From: Galeopsis tetrahit
Lineage: Eukaryota > Streptophyta > Magnoliopsida > Lamiales > Lamiaceae
DNA: 64,000 nucleotides
Direction: 5' to 3'
Assembly: GCA_963675135.1 (NCBI GenBank)
Contig: OY776134.1
Coordinates: 70,231,643-70,295,642 of the forward strand
Shown: piece after piece, positions 24,781-36,320 of the stretch
How positions within the stretch are numbered: position 1 is the first letter of the stretch
Layout of the letters: the number at the start of each line of letters is the position of its first letter
Notes under the pieces: generated by a model
What the model was told of the DNA's origin: nothing
The model's database searches: none
What the model saw: the letters and a program-made list of their open reading frames with translations, nothing else
Position numbers and translations under genes: made by a program

Positions 24781-24988
24781 CATAAAAAAACCCTAATTTT
24801 TTCACAAACCTAAATTTCCTAATTTTCAGAAACCTTAACTTACCTGAAACGACGGACGAGGAAGGAGGCGATGCGAACGGGCGGCGTGGGGGACGGCGTC
24901 GTGCGAACGGGCGGCGTTGATGGTGGAGGCGTCGCTGTGAACGGGCGTCGTCGTCGGTGTGAACAGGCGTGGCGGACGGGCTTCGCAG

Positions 24989-25225
24989 AGTGAGTGGGGA
25001 GGGAGAAGGGCGGCGGCGGCGTGAGTGGGGAGGGAGAAGGTGGGCGTCGCGGCGTGAGTGGGAAGGGAGAAAAGCGGTGTCGCGACGTGAGTGGGGAGGG
25101 AGAAGGGCGGCGGCGTCGCGGCGTGAGTGGGGAGGGAGAAGGGAGGCGGCGTCGCGGCGTCATTGGGGAGGGAGAAGAGCGGCGGCGTGAGTGGGGAGGG
25201 AGAAGGGCGGCGGCGACGACGGCGA
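24989..25225. repeat. GC-rich minisatellite, seven units of 28-36 bp
   Basis: Units begin GTGAGTGGGGAGGGAGAAGG (at about 24992, 25021, 25054, 25087, 25123, 25159 and 25187; the sixth starts GTCATT) and end in GGCGGCGTCGCGGC-like sequence. Composition is far from that of the neighbouring DNA. Confidence 0.85.
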
Positions 25226-25944
25226 TAGGGAGGGAGGGGGAGGTGGGTGCACCGTTTCTGTGAAAATGTGAGAAATGAAGGAATGTAAAGAATTTAATTA
25301 GGTTTTGAAATGAGGTTTATTTTTGGGTTTTCCAGGTGGGTGCCCTCATCTCTTTTGTGGGTGTCCTCATCTCCTGGGTGTACTCATAGGATCGCCGGGT
25401 GCCTTTAGCCGCGGCCTTTTATGCGGGTATATGTTGTAGGATTGGACTGCTGATGGGCTTCTAATCCGCTAGGGTTTGGGCCTCTAATTCCCGTCTCTTG
25501 AGAAAATACAAATTTTCAAATAATAATATACCCTCCATCTCCATCTACGAAATGTGATTCCACTAGAGACGACATGTGTATTAAGAAAAAAAATAGATAA
25601 AGTAAAGGTATTGTATGATTCATTATGAATAAAGTTGACGACAATTTAAATAATTAAGTAATGTATTATAAATATTACATTTTGTGGACGAATAATATAA
25701 GACAAATGAAACAACATTTCATGAATGGTTGAATTAGGTTTTAATTTTGTATTAATGAGTTTTGTTTTTAGGCGTCAACATTCACATTATAATAGGTTTC
25801 ATGCTAAGCGGATCACGGATGAAATGCGGAATAGGACGGTAGATATTGGAGATACATCGTTCATCGACATGGTTAAGTTAGTACTAAAGTTTACATTTGA
25901 TTGTCGGAATGCAAATACATTGACACGTGCTTTTACTAAAAACT

Positions 25945-26185
25945 CTTGATGGTTTGAGAGTCTTCATACTTGAATCGAGCCTCTTAACTTTGTCGATGAC
26001 CGATGTCCTAATTGTTCGTAACACTTTGCTAGAAACTCAAACCATTCTCGATGGTTTGAGAGTCTTTCATAATTGGGTCGAGCCTCCTAACTTTGTGGAT
26101 AACCAATGTCTTGGTTTGATAGTCTTTCATAATTGGGTCGAGCCTCCTAACTTTGTGGATAACCAATGTCTTAATTGTTCGTAAC
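25945..26185. repeat. Tandem repeat of about 62 bp, 2-3 units
   Basis: Two nearly identical units (about 26054-26111 and 26116-26172) contain AGTCTTTCATAATTGGGTCG then AGCCTCCTAACTTTGTGGAT. An older diverged copy starts near 25948. An ATTGTTCGTAACACT phrase follows both the old copy and the last unit. Function unknown. Confidence 0.8.
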
Positions 26186-26690
26186 ACTATTTTCTTTAAA
26201 AAAATATTATAATATTATTTATTATTTATTTATCTATTAGCATTATACTATAATGTAAAAGCTCGATTCGACATAAATATCAACTAAGTTTAAACATATT
26301 TTATGTTCGATACGATCTAAATCTCGTCTCGAGCTCTATAAGTAAAAAAAGATAAATTTAGTATATAAATATCAAACTATTCAAGTTAATCGGAAATGAT
26401 ATAGAGCCCACCAATTGTGCCCACCGCCTATGTGGCATTACCACGTCAATAAATTCTTATTTATATTTAATTTAAACTTAATCTAATATCAATATTTTAT
26501 TTTTTTATCCATATCAATATTTTAAAAAATCTTTTTTTATATTTAATTTAATATTATCTCTATCAAATTACGCTAACTAACGCCATAAATCTTTTCTCAA
26601 ATCTTTCCATCACCATTAATTTTTTCTCAAATCTTATATGTGGCGTGAGTTTAATGTAATATTAATATATTATCAAATCTTAATTGAATC

Positions 26691-26815
26691 TTAGGGTTTA
26701 CGGTTTTAGGGTTTAGGATTTTAGGGGTTTAGGGTTTAGGGGGTTTAGGGTTTAGGGTTTTAGGGGTTTAGGGTTTAGGGGTTTTAGGGTTTAGGGTTTT
26801 AGGGTTTATGAGTTT
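26691..26815 (+). repeat. Telomere-type (TTTAGGG)n block inside transposon
   Basis: A run of TTTAGGG units with TTTTAGGG and TTTAGGGG variants, the plant telomere motif, occupying the centre of the 26391-27278 element. Being internal and bounded by inverted repeats, it is not a chromosome end. Confidence 0.9.
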
Positions 26816-26910
26816 AGAGGTTTAGAGTTATGTAAATTAATGTAGTCATTTTTACGGAAATGATATAGATATAAGATGGTGATAGAAAAGATTTAAGAAA
26901 ATATTAATGG

Positions 26911-27090
26911 GTTAGTTACGCATAAAATAAAATATTGATATAAGATTTGAGAAAAAATTAATGGTGATGGAAAGATTTGAGAAAAGATTTATGGCGTTAG
27001 TTACGCATAAAATAAAATATTGATATAAGATTTGAGAAAAAATTAATGGTGATGGAAAGATTTGAGAAAAGATTTATGGCGTTAGTTAGC
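26911..27090. repeat. 85-bp direct repeat at the inner edge of the right arm
   Basis: GTTAGTTACGCATAAAATAA starts at 26911 and again at 26996, and a third partial copy (GTTAGTTAGCG) starts at 27081. The unit is 85 bp and overlaps the right inverted repeat. Confidence 0.85.
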
Positions 27091-27372
27091 GTAATTTGAT
27101 AGAGATAATATTAAATTAAATATAAAAAAAGATTTTTTAAAATATTGATATGGATAAAAAAATAAAATATTGATATTAGATTAAGTTTAAATTAAATATA
27201 AATAAGAATTTATTGACGTGGTAATGCCGGCGGTGGGCAAACTGGTGGGCACAATTGGTGGGCTCTATATCATTTCCGTCAAGTTAATTATCGAATAATT
27301 TCAAACAATAATTTCAAAACTAGATAATATTTCAAATAAGTTTGAATTACTCCGCTTGGCTCTAATCATTTA

Positions 27373-27643
27373 CTCCCTCCGTCCCAGGATTGTTTGCACC
27401 ATTTTATGGGCACGCAAACTAAGAAAAATGTGTAATGAGTGGAGTGTTGAAGGGTAATTTTGTAACTTTTAAGAATAAAGTAAAGTGAATGATTGGATTG
27501 AGGGTAAAAGTAATGGCATTTTGTGTAAATATGTGTATATTGTGAGTGTGGGGTTTATGAAAAAGTTTACTTTTTGGGTAGTGCAAACAATTGTGGGACG
27601 GACGAATAAGGAAAGAGTGCAAACAATTGTGGGAGAGAGGGAG
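27373..27643. mobile_element. Stowaway-type MITE in the SIK1 promoter
   Basis: A 271-bp element flanked by TA on both sides. The left end reads CTCCCTCCGTCCCAGGATTG TTTGCACC, and the right end is its imperfect inverse (GTGCAAACAATTGTGGGAGAG then AGGGAG). The right end motif GTGCAAACAATTGTGGGA occurs twice (near 27580 and 27618), a small internal duplication. It ends 138 bp before the SIK1 start codon. There is no coding capacity. Confidence 0.85.
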
Positions 27644-27781
27644 TACAACTTTGCATACGACTATCGTTTTCAACGATTTTAGATAAAGCGTTATACTTTT
27701 ACGTAGTCTGCAGTAGCAAACGCTCCAACATTCCAGGTCACGCTTGCACACACACACACCCTGATCCGCAGGCACTGAAAA

Positions 27782-30700
27782 ATGGACTTCTCGCCGAAGT
27801 CCCGGCGAGCGCGAAAGCCTCCTCCGCCGAAGAATTCCGACTTGTATTCTACAGTCGTGATTCATGACGACGCCGTATCGAGGGAACCGGAACCCGGTGC
27901 GAGCTCATCAGACTTGTACGCTACGATGGTGTACAAGGACGACGTCGCTGAAGACGAGGAGGAATCACTTCCGCCTCTATTGAAACGCGTCCCCAAGGAT
28001 TTCGGCGGCGGCGGAGACGACATCGAGGACTCCGACGACGACGAAGGCGCCGTTGCGTCTATTTCCGGAACGATGATTGTGAAAACTGATCGGGGGAAGT
28101 CGAATTTATCGGATGGGAACGCTAATGTCTCCCCTTCGTATACGAAGCCCAGGAGTGCAGCTGCGACTCCGATTTGGGGTAGGATTAGCCCTAGGAGCAA
28201 AATTGAGGATGAGGAGGATAATGCCGGGGACTTCTCGACGTTTGTGGTGAGGGAGAGATACGATGAGGAAGAAAATGAGGGGGAAGAGGAGGAAGGGATG
28301 GGGACAATGGTGAGGAGAGGAGGTGTTAGTGAAGCAGGGGGGACGATGAGGAGGGCTGTTGAGAGTATGCAGAAGGCGGGCGATGTAGGAGGAATAGGAT
28401 TCGGGAAGCGGAAGAAAAGCAGTGGTGGTGGAGGGGGTATCATGGAGGGGAGCGTTAGCAGCGCACTTGCGCAATTGAGGCAGCACGGGAGTGGGAAAAT
28501 GTCTACGAGCTCCATACCCGACTGCATTATCAGAGAGGATCCTTTTACTAAGTACGAGTTGCTCCATGAGCTTGGTAAAGATTTTCAAGTTTCGAGTTTA
28601 AAGTGCTTGTTATTTCTTTCTCATTGTTTGTTGTATAATTGGTTCGAAACTATGGTTTTTATCTACATTTAATGTGGAAATGTGAATCTCTTGCCAACTT
28701 TTGCTCTATATGTTAATGTGTAGAATTTATGATGCAGTTGCATTAAGATCAGAGCCTTTTGTGGAGAGCTATTATGGTCGAATGAACCTTTTCTGATAGT
28801 TTTTGTGGTTTGGATTTCAATTTGTTTAATTTAGTAGATTGTCAGTAATAGCTGTTGATTAGAGGCTATATTTTCCCTTATTGGTGGCGGATTTGAATTC
28901 GGCAACCAAATCACAGTCACTAGTGATGCCACACAAGACAGTTTGACTCAAAAGTTGCCACCTGCTGCCCTATTGCCAAGTAGGGAGTGCCACGTCCCGA
29001 GAGGGAAAGTGTGGTACTTGAGTGAGTAGTGCACATGAAGATGGTTTCACTTGAAACAGTTTCCAATTTATTGGTCAGTTTCTATTGCATCTGATAAGAA
29101 AAGGCGAAATGCCAATTAGACATCTAGGAAGGGAGTGCGGACTCTTTGCGTTTGTGAACAATTTTAATTCTTGTGTAGCCCAGTTATCCTCTTTAGGTTT
29201 ACTCTACGCATTTTTTTTCTCCCGGAACACGTATCTTAATTCTTTACCTATCATGAAAGATACATTAAGCCACATATCTCATTAGATTCTTGTGAACTTA
29301 CCAACTAGGTTGAGATATTATGACGTCAAAGGTCATTCATTTTCATTGCAATAGATGGGAGGGAAATTATGCTTTTAATAAATCAAATTGCTAAAAAATC
29401 CTATTGTGATGCATGCAATATTTACAGGATTTAAAATTAAGTCATTCATGAGCAATTAACTGCGCAAGGGAAAAAATATGAACTTTATTGAGTGAGTTAA
29501 TTGTCTTTTACTTTATATTGCAATAAATGGGGAAAGTGACTTTTAATTAATTGGAAGGAGATGTTGTCCACAGGAAAGGGTTCATACGGGGCAGTCTACA
29601 AGGCTCGAGATCTAAAGACTTCAGAATTAGTTGCTATCAAAGTTATATCACTGACTGAAGGGGTATGATCATGATATGTTGCCACTTTGTGGATACTTCT
29701 TTGGTTACGTGTACAGTATTCAAATTAGAAATCACATCACAATGTGTTTTCAGGAGGAGGGTTATGAAGAAATTCGCGGTGAAATTGAGATGTTGCAGCA
29801 GTGCAGTCATCCTAACGTTGTTCGATATCTAGGGAGCTTCCAAGGCGAAGAGTTTCTATGGGTAAGAAGAAGACCTTTTTTTTTTTCATCGTGTTTATGG
29901 ATGTTGATAGTGTTGTTTTTTCTTTGTGTTGACACTACCAGCTTTTACGCTGTGTGCCACCTCTGTCTGAGGTTTTGATTTTGATTATAACTGTTAAATA
30001 TTAAGTTAAAGTGACACTCTTTGAAAATTTGATTTTTTTTGACAGATAGTAATGGAGTACTGTGGGGGTGGTAGTGTTGCTGACCTGATGAATGTTACTG
30101 ACGAGCCTCTAGAGGAGCATCAAATAGCATTTATTTGTAGAGAAACTATAAAGGTACCTTTGATGTAATGGCCCTTGTTTGCAAATAAAAGATTTGAGTA
30201 CTTATTTGTTTTGTCATGATTGATATGGTTCAGTATTTGCATTGTATCTGAAAGTGAGCATTTATGAGATTATACTTTTTTAAAAAAAAAATTTAATAAA
30301 GAATACTATCGCATAACTGACGTGGCTATAATTCATTGCTAGGATCATCCATTCCAGTAAAGAATTTTGATTTGTACATAAAATCTATCGTTATTTTTGG
30401 ACATGCCAAATATATCTCTGTGGCTGCTACATATTTCATTTATCTGTTGATGCAGGGTTTGTCATATCTGCATTCGATTTTCAAGGTGCATAGAGATATT
30501 AAAGGTGGTAATATTTTACTGACTGATCAAGGAGAAGTCAAGCTGGGTAAGTCTTGAGATTGCCAGTTCCCCTTTATGTTTTAAACCTATTTTCCAGTTT
30601 GCCTGAAAAAAATTCAGCTGTTTGTTAGGCTAGGTAATGCCAAATAGTTGTCTTGATCATGGGCTTCAGTTTATTGTTCATGCTCTGTGACTAAGAAAAA

Positions 30701-33700
30701 GTAACATTTACAGGTGACTTTGGAGTTGCTGCACAGTTGACAAGAACTATGTCCAAGCGTAACACGGTAACATGACTAGATATCTCGCTAATAATTGTTT
30801 CTCCCCCTTTGTTATGAAGAATCCGAAGTGTAGAGGAAGTATGGGATATAATTAAGCTTAGAATTGGTTCAAGCAATAAACATTCAAGGGAATTTTTCTT
30901 GTTTTTATTATTGTTAAATTGGAGTTGCCTTTTGAGTTTCTTTGCAATTTGAAATTGAAGGATTTCTCAACCCCTTATACCATCCTTTTTCAAAAATAAA
31001 ATACAATTAGTTTTTTATAAATATAATAAAAATACCAGTCTAAAATGTGATTTATAATTATTTTTTAAACTTTTACATAATTGATGTTTTGTTTCTTAGT
31101 TCATCGGTACACCACACTGGATGGCTCCTGAAGTTATTCAAGAAAGTCGTTATGACGGAAAGGTATTCTCTCTGATAAGTGTGTGAGAGAGAAGTCTTTG
31201 ATAGTACATTCTTTTTTCAGAATTCTTGGTACATATAGAATTTGAAGGTTATGTTAATTAAGCTCTTTTTTTAGGTAGATGTGTGGGCTCTTGGAGTGTC
31301 CGCGATTGAAATGGCTGAGGTATGTCGCTGTGTCTAGTTTCTCACAAGTCACAAGCCCTTATTTTCTTGCAGTGCGGTAATTATGAATGATAAATTAGTG
31401 CACTGTTTCACAATTATCTTTTATGCTAATTCTGTGACTGCTTTGCTTTATTTTCTTCCAGGGACTTCCTCCAAGAGCAGCTGTTCATCCTATGAGAGTA
31501 AGCCCACATACTTTAGTAAATAATGGTGATATCAGTTATGCATCTGTTTGTAATATTTTACTTGAACTCGATGCTCTATTATTGCTATCTCAAATGAAAA
31601 TATTAAATACTGCTGAGAATGAATAGCTGAAAAAGGTAACGGAAAATATGTCCAATATAGTTTTTTAGCTAGTAAAAAGCTGACTTAGCTAAGATCAAAT
31701 ACAACAAAATGAAAACAAGGCTTCTAGTGGTATTCTTATGGTTAGCATGTGCAAATGAATGGCTTTTGACAGGCTTAAAATGTGTGATTGCAGAACATAG
31801 AGGGGCAAAAGCTATAATACTGTTGGTCAAGATGCTGGGTTAGAAAAGAAATAGCATGAATATAAGTTAAATTATCAATGGACAATTAAGTTAGCAGATA
31901 GTGAATAAAAGAATGGCTGACAGAACTCCTAGCTACTATGATGGATCAAATTATGTTTCACACAAGCACTGGCCCTTGTATTGTTGGATACGTCATACAT
32001 TTAGTGTACTAGAGTTAAGTTAGGACACTCTCATTTGTGTAAGCTTGTAACTCATACTGCACAAAGCTTGCGCTCTAGAGTTTTTGTTGTAGCTGTTATT
32101 GTTTATATTTTTAATGTATTACTACTTTAAATGCTTAACTAGTTCAAAACTTGTGGCAGGTATTGTTTATGATTTCCATCGAACCAGCTCCAATGCTCGA
32201 GGATAAAGAGAAATGGTTTGTCTTCATACCTTTCTTTTAGTTTTAGCAACTTTCCTGAAAATCTTCTTGTAGTCACAAAGTGCTGATATTTATTGTGGGG
32301 TGGGTGGGTGTTAAGACTTGTTAAGATATTCAATTAAGAGTTTGTTTTCTAGTACTTGCATTAAGCCTGGTCCTCATTAATTTCCTTTGGTGTTAATCAA
32401 TCTTTACTGGTGTTTGTGGTTCTCTACTTCATTGTATATACATATCAGTCAGGAACATGACCTATGCCTCGTTGGTTTTTGAGTAAAGTGTTAAAGTTTA
32501 CTCTAGTTCTTAATGAACAATACACTTTATGCTGCAATTATCTGTCAATCATTTACCTAATGAAAAAATACAATGAAGGTTCCTTTTTTGTTGGGTTCGA
32601 GCTTCGAGGATACATGACTTGTGTTTTTAAAAAAAGAAGAAGATTTGCCTCATGAGTTTTAATGCAATATAACCTGCATTATCTTGAATTATCACATTTT
32701 GGATGAGTTAACTAGTGAACTTCTTGCTGATGAGGAGTATATTTGCATTTAAAAAAAATATGGCTCCTAGCTTTCTATGTTCTTGTATCCAGTTGCTTAC
32801 CAATGTGTTGCAATCAGATCATTGTTTAATCTTCTGTATACAAATATGGGGAACAGTGAAAGGGCATTCAGTTTTGTTGATAGAACCTATATTGTCACAC
32901 GTTCAAATGTACTAATCAACTGTTTTGTTTGAATACAATTAGCATGTGGAATGCTTTACTGTTTACATGTTTGATAATTCATTGTTGTAGGTCACTTGTG
33001 TTCCATGACTTCATTGCAAAATGCCTGACTAAGGAACCACGACTTCGGCCCACAGCAGCTGAACTGCTGAAGGTATTCTTTGATGTTTTTTTTCACTGTT
33101 TCAGCTTGAACTGGATCCCACACATTATTTTTGTAACTTTAAGTGTTTCATGCACAATTTTACATGTTTCTTGTGTACCTTAATATTCTTTTGAACTTTA
33201 TCCTCTTGTTAGGAATTCCACATTCAACACTTCTTGTAAATGGAAACCTTTTAACAGCTTTCACAAAATTATGTTACACGTTGTCATACAGTTATTGATG
33301 TTTATTTTCTAATAGTATATATTATTTCTTGCATAACCGTGCTCATAATGTAACCTGCATGTTATTGCTAATAATGTACATAGCCCAAACTTATTTGTAT
33401 TATATTTGAGTTTGATTATGCTTTCAATCATGGATGAATATCCGCAAGACTCTGAGCACAGGGAGCATGCAGAAATATATAGTGAAAATGAATTATAATG
33501 GTTGATGCTTAGCCCTGAGAAATGGTTTTGTACATAAGCTCTAAGCTCTTGCATACTTGTACACATGCTAAGTTATTCTCTTGTGCTTCAGTTCTTACGT
33601 CTTTTGCTTTCGTTTTGATCATTTGTAGCACAAGTTCATTGAAAAATGTAGAACTGGAGCATCAGCAATGGTTCCAAGGATTGAGCAGTCAAAGAAAATT

Positions 33701-35606
33701 CTGGCAACAATGGCATCGCAACGAGACGTTGCATCAGACACGACATTACCAAGAGAAGGGGTATATATAACTTCATATTGGATTTATTTAGAATTTGTGT
33801 TTCAACTGTCTTTTCTGTAATTCTCTTGTACAAAACGTAGAAGAATAAAACGTCATTGTTTGACTCTAATCTGAAACAGAGACAGGCAAAATTGTCTAAT
33901 TGCTCTATTTTTCATTTTTTGTAATTCAGATTCCTGGAGGTTCAACAGCAAATGAAACCATTGCTAGAACTGTTCCATCTAGACCTCAGGATGGCCAGCA
34001 TAGTTCCTCCGGAGCACTTTCTGCTAGCATAAAGAATAAACGGGCTCCACCAGATGGAGGACAAACTGCTGTAGAAGGTGATACCCTTCATATTTGCTGT
34101 TAGAAACTGATACCAATCTTTTGGGGCATGTTGATTTACGTTTCTACTGCATCATTATGAAGTACTAAATCAACACATAAACAAGGGATGGAAACTTTAA
34201 ACATGGATGAGTAATTCTACGTAAAAGTACTTGGGTCCTGTTGAGCATGTTTGGAGTTTGAATAGAAAAGATTGACTACATGCAAACATTCTACTTAGAC
34301 CTAGACCAAATCTCCACCTCTCTTTTCTTGTTTATTTTCTATATTTCTTAAAACTTCGAAGCGTGCAATGTCTCATGAAATTGTTGACTTCAGAGGATTG
34401 CCTCCCTTAGACAAGTATGGCCTACTTGGAAACATTCTACTTAGACCTAGAACAAAACTCCGTCTCTCTTTTCTTGTTTATTTTCTATATTTCTTTGTTT
34501 TCTTTTCCCTTTACTTTTCTTTCTCTTTTTCTTTATCATGATTATAATATGAATCTCTAATTTTGCTAGTTTACTGATAAGAAATATTTTGACCAGGTGA
34601 TTTTGGAACTGTTATAGTTCGTGATAGGGCTGAGATTGCTAAAACAGCTGTTCTGTCAGCATCTAAAACAACTGTTAGGAGACCTTCAGTCAGTGAACTT
34701 GGAGATAAAGCAAAAGATTCTCAGTACGTCTCCATAACTCAATTTTTTTAATCGTAGATTTGGGAATAGAACTCTTAGTTGTCACTAGAGCAAATTGCCC
34801 TCTTCGCTTTTGCTCGAGATATTGTTGATCCAGAAATTGTAATTCATCAGAACACATGAAACTCCCTAGCTTAAACAGTAACTCATGCATAATATCATCT
34901 TGCCAGTCTCGATGGTCCTGCTACTGTTGGAACCACAACTACACAATCAGCTGAGCAAAACGTCAAGGCAAGTCACTCCCAAGTAACGTTTGGCGGAGGT
35001 TCTAAGCTGACTGATCCTTCAACTACTAGTGAGACTGTCAGTAGAAAAGCATTGGACAAGGTAAGTTAATCAGATAACTCAGTACTCCTTTTTTTTTCTC
35101 CATTTTTTGTGGTTACTAGTTTGGTATGATGTGTTAACAGCTTTGGTCTATATACACTGCTGGCAACACAGTACCAATTCCATTCTTAAAGTCAACTGAC
35201 ATATCCCCGATTGCACTTTTGTCGGACAATGTGCTGGGGGGTTGGCAGCGAGATCATGGTGGAAACATAGCTGTAGAAGCAATGCATGAACTTTTCTCTG
35301 GTGATACACAGCCTAAAAAGGGTAGATCCAGACAAAATGAGGTACCCCTTCCCCCAAGCGTGTATCAGAGGCTTACGTCTAGCCCGACCCTGATGAATCT
35401 TGCCCAGGCATTAGCATACCACAAAATGTATGAATTTTACTTCAACTCTGATATCATTGCTGTGAGCTTTTTTTGCCTAATACGATACGTTTAATACTTG
35501 GTGCAGGTGTTATGAAGAGATGCCGCTTCAGGAAGTGCAGGCATCGCAGGAACAACAAACCATTCAAAATCTTTCTGATACCCTCAGAACTATTCTGCGT
35601 TTGTAA
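27782..35606 (+). CDS. SIK1: Ste20/MST (Hippo)-like protein kinase SIK1
   Basis: Serine/threonine kinase, the plant counterpart of animal MST1/2 and yeast Ste20-type kinases; Arabidopsis SIK1 controls growth and is reported to bind MOB1. Seventeen exons: 27782-28574, 29574-29662, 29754-29861, 30046-30153, 30456-30546, 30714-30766, 31100-31162, 31275-31319, 31462-31497, 32160-32215, 32991-33072, 33629-33760, 33930-34077, 34597-34723, 34907-35060, 35141-35427, 35507-35606. They give 823 residues in frame. The acidic, low-complexity N-terminus (1-250) carries repeated T-M/V motifs. The kinase domain has GKGSYGAVYKA (265-275), Lys287, HRDIKGGN (378-385), DFG (398-400) and the Ste20 signature GTPHWMAPE (417-425). 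The C-terminal part has a further DFGTVIVRD motif and a conserved tail. All catalytic residues are present. Confidence 0.95.
34285..34495 (+). repeat. Direct repeat (about 65 bp, 146-bp spacing) in SIK1 intron 13
   Basis: AACATTCTACTTAGACCTAG followed by a TCTCTTTTCTTGTTTATTTT stretch occurs at 34285 and again at 34431 with few mismatches. It is intronic, with no evident function. Confidence 0.8.
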
Positions 35607-36320
35607 TTAATAAGCTTTTTCTGTAATTTATCATGGGGCACATTACCTGATCTGTGTAAAGAAACATAGGTTTTTGGATTTAATGCCATACCATTTGTAA
35701 TGATTTTGGTACTCTGTATTCTCAAGCACTATTTTTCCTATTCAAATTGTATCTCATATGAAATTAAGCGAGTTCAAAACGCATTTTACACTTAAAAATG
35801 TACCACTCCTTCCTCCAAAAAATTTCATACTTTTTTTTTTTTTTAATTTATTCTCCAAAAGTTTGCCACCCTAAAATAGAAAATAATAGATATTCATATG
35901 AGAAATAGGAATAAAATATAAAATTGAAGTGTAAGAATAAAAAATTAAAAGTATTTATAAAAAAGGGTATGAAAAACTTAAGCTTATAGATGAACATTTT
36001 TTTTCAAATCATGTGCTCAAGATTCTTCTCAAAATTTTCAAATTTTTTTTTATAAATATATTCTCAATTGTTTAATTAAAATTTTTAAATCACCAAATTA
36101 AAATCAGGTAAAAATAATTTTGACTAATTTGTTTTAACCCTTTTCCTAAATTGGCCGGCAATATATTGAGAGATTACCTATGTATAAATACATTTGAACT
36201 CATTTTGCTGTAAATTCAGTGAATAAAAATTGAGCAGAATCCCGTTCTCACCTTTTGAAGAAATTGCAAGAAATTTTGCCAAAAAGTACAACCTTTTTTC
36301 CCACACTCATCATAGGAAGT
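35607..36320. other. SIK1 3' UTR and RimP-like promoter
   Basis: About 710 bases, AT-rich, with a T-run near 35830. Nothing coding is seen. The last 100 bases are presumably the RimP-like leader. Confidence 0.45.

Larger units (their letters stand above)
24306..25416. mobile_element. Non-autonomous Mutator-like element with GC-rich core
   Basis: A 1.1-kb element bounded by an identical 11-bp direct repeat TTTTATGCGGG (24295-24305 and 25417-25427), the size of a Mutator target duplication. The ends are inverted repeats: both read GCGGCTAAAGGCACCC then GATCCTATGAGTACACCCA going inward (left near 24308-24346; right on the minus strand near 25413-25374). The left third is AT-rich with TTCGAA-type repeats; the centre (24850-25240) is strongly GC-rich with seven tandem units. 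No transposase is encoded. Long open frames across the centre are Arg/Pro/Ser or Gly/Arg low-complexity products of the repeat and are not called as genes. Confidence 0.8.
26391..27278. mobile_element. Foldback Mutator-like element with telomere-type core
   Basis: An 888-bp element flanked by an exact 10-bp direct repeat TCAAGTTAAT (26381-26390 and 27279-27288). Terminal inverted repeats are about 250 bp each (left 26391 to about 26640, right about 27022-27278) and nearly identical; both start CGGAAATGATATAGAGCCCA reading inward. Between them lie a telomere-like block (26691-26815) and a direct duplication of part of the right arm. There are no coding sequences. Long inverted repeats with a 9-11-bp target duplication place it with non-autonomous Mutator-like or foldback elements. 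High arm identity suggests recent activity or gene conversion. Confidence 0.85.

Noticed and set aside
24840..25263. Long overlapping open frames (Arg/Pro/Ser-rich and Gly/Arg-rich) in GC-rich DNA
   Set aside because: They are translations of a 28-36-bp minisatellite on both strands inside a transposon. The products are low-complexity, with no start context or conserved domain.
26691..26815. Interstitial telomere or chromosome-fusion scar
   Set aside because: The TTTAGGG block lies at the centre of an element with inverted repeats and a target duplication, so transposon cargo explains it better.
27862..28588. Two long open frames antisense to SIK1 exon 1
   Set aside because: They mirror the biased codon composition of the acidic SIK1 N-terminus. 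They have no domains, and the sense strand gives a convincing kinase.
28900..29040. Possible SINE in SIK1 intron 1
   Set aside because: The segment is GC-richer than its surroundings but I could not find A/B boxes, a tail or flanking duplications.
36255..36320. N-terminal extension of the RimP-like protein from 36255
   Set aside because: That frame opens at TTG, not ATG. The first ATG is at 36321 and gives a sensible transit-like start.
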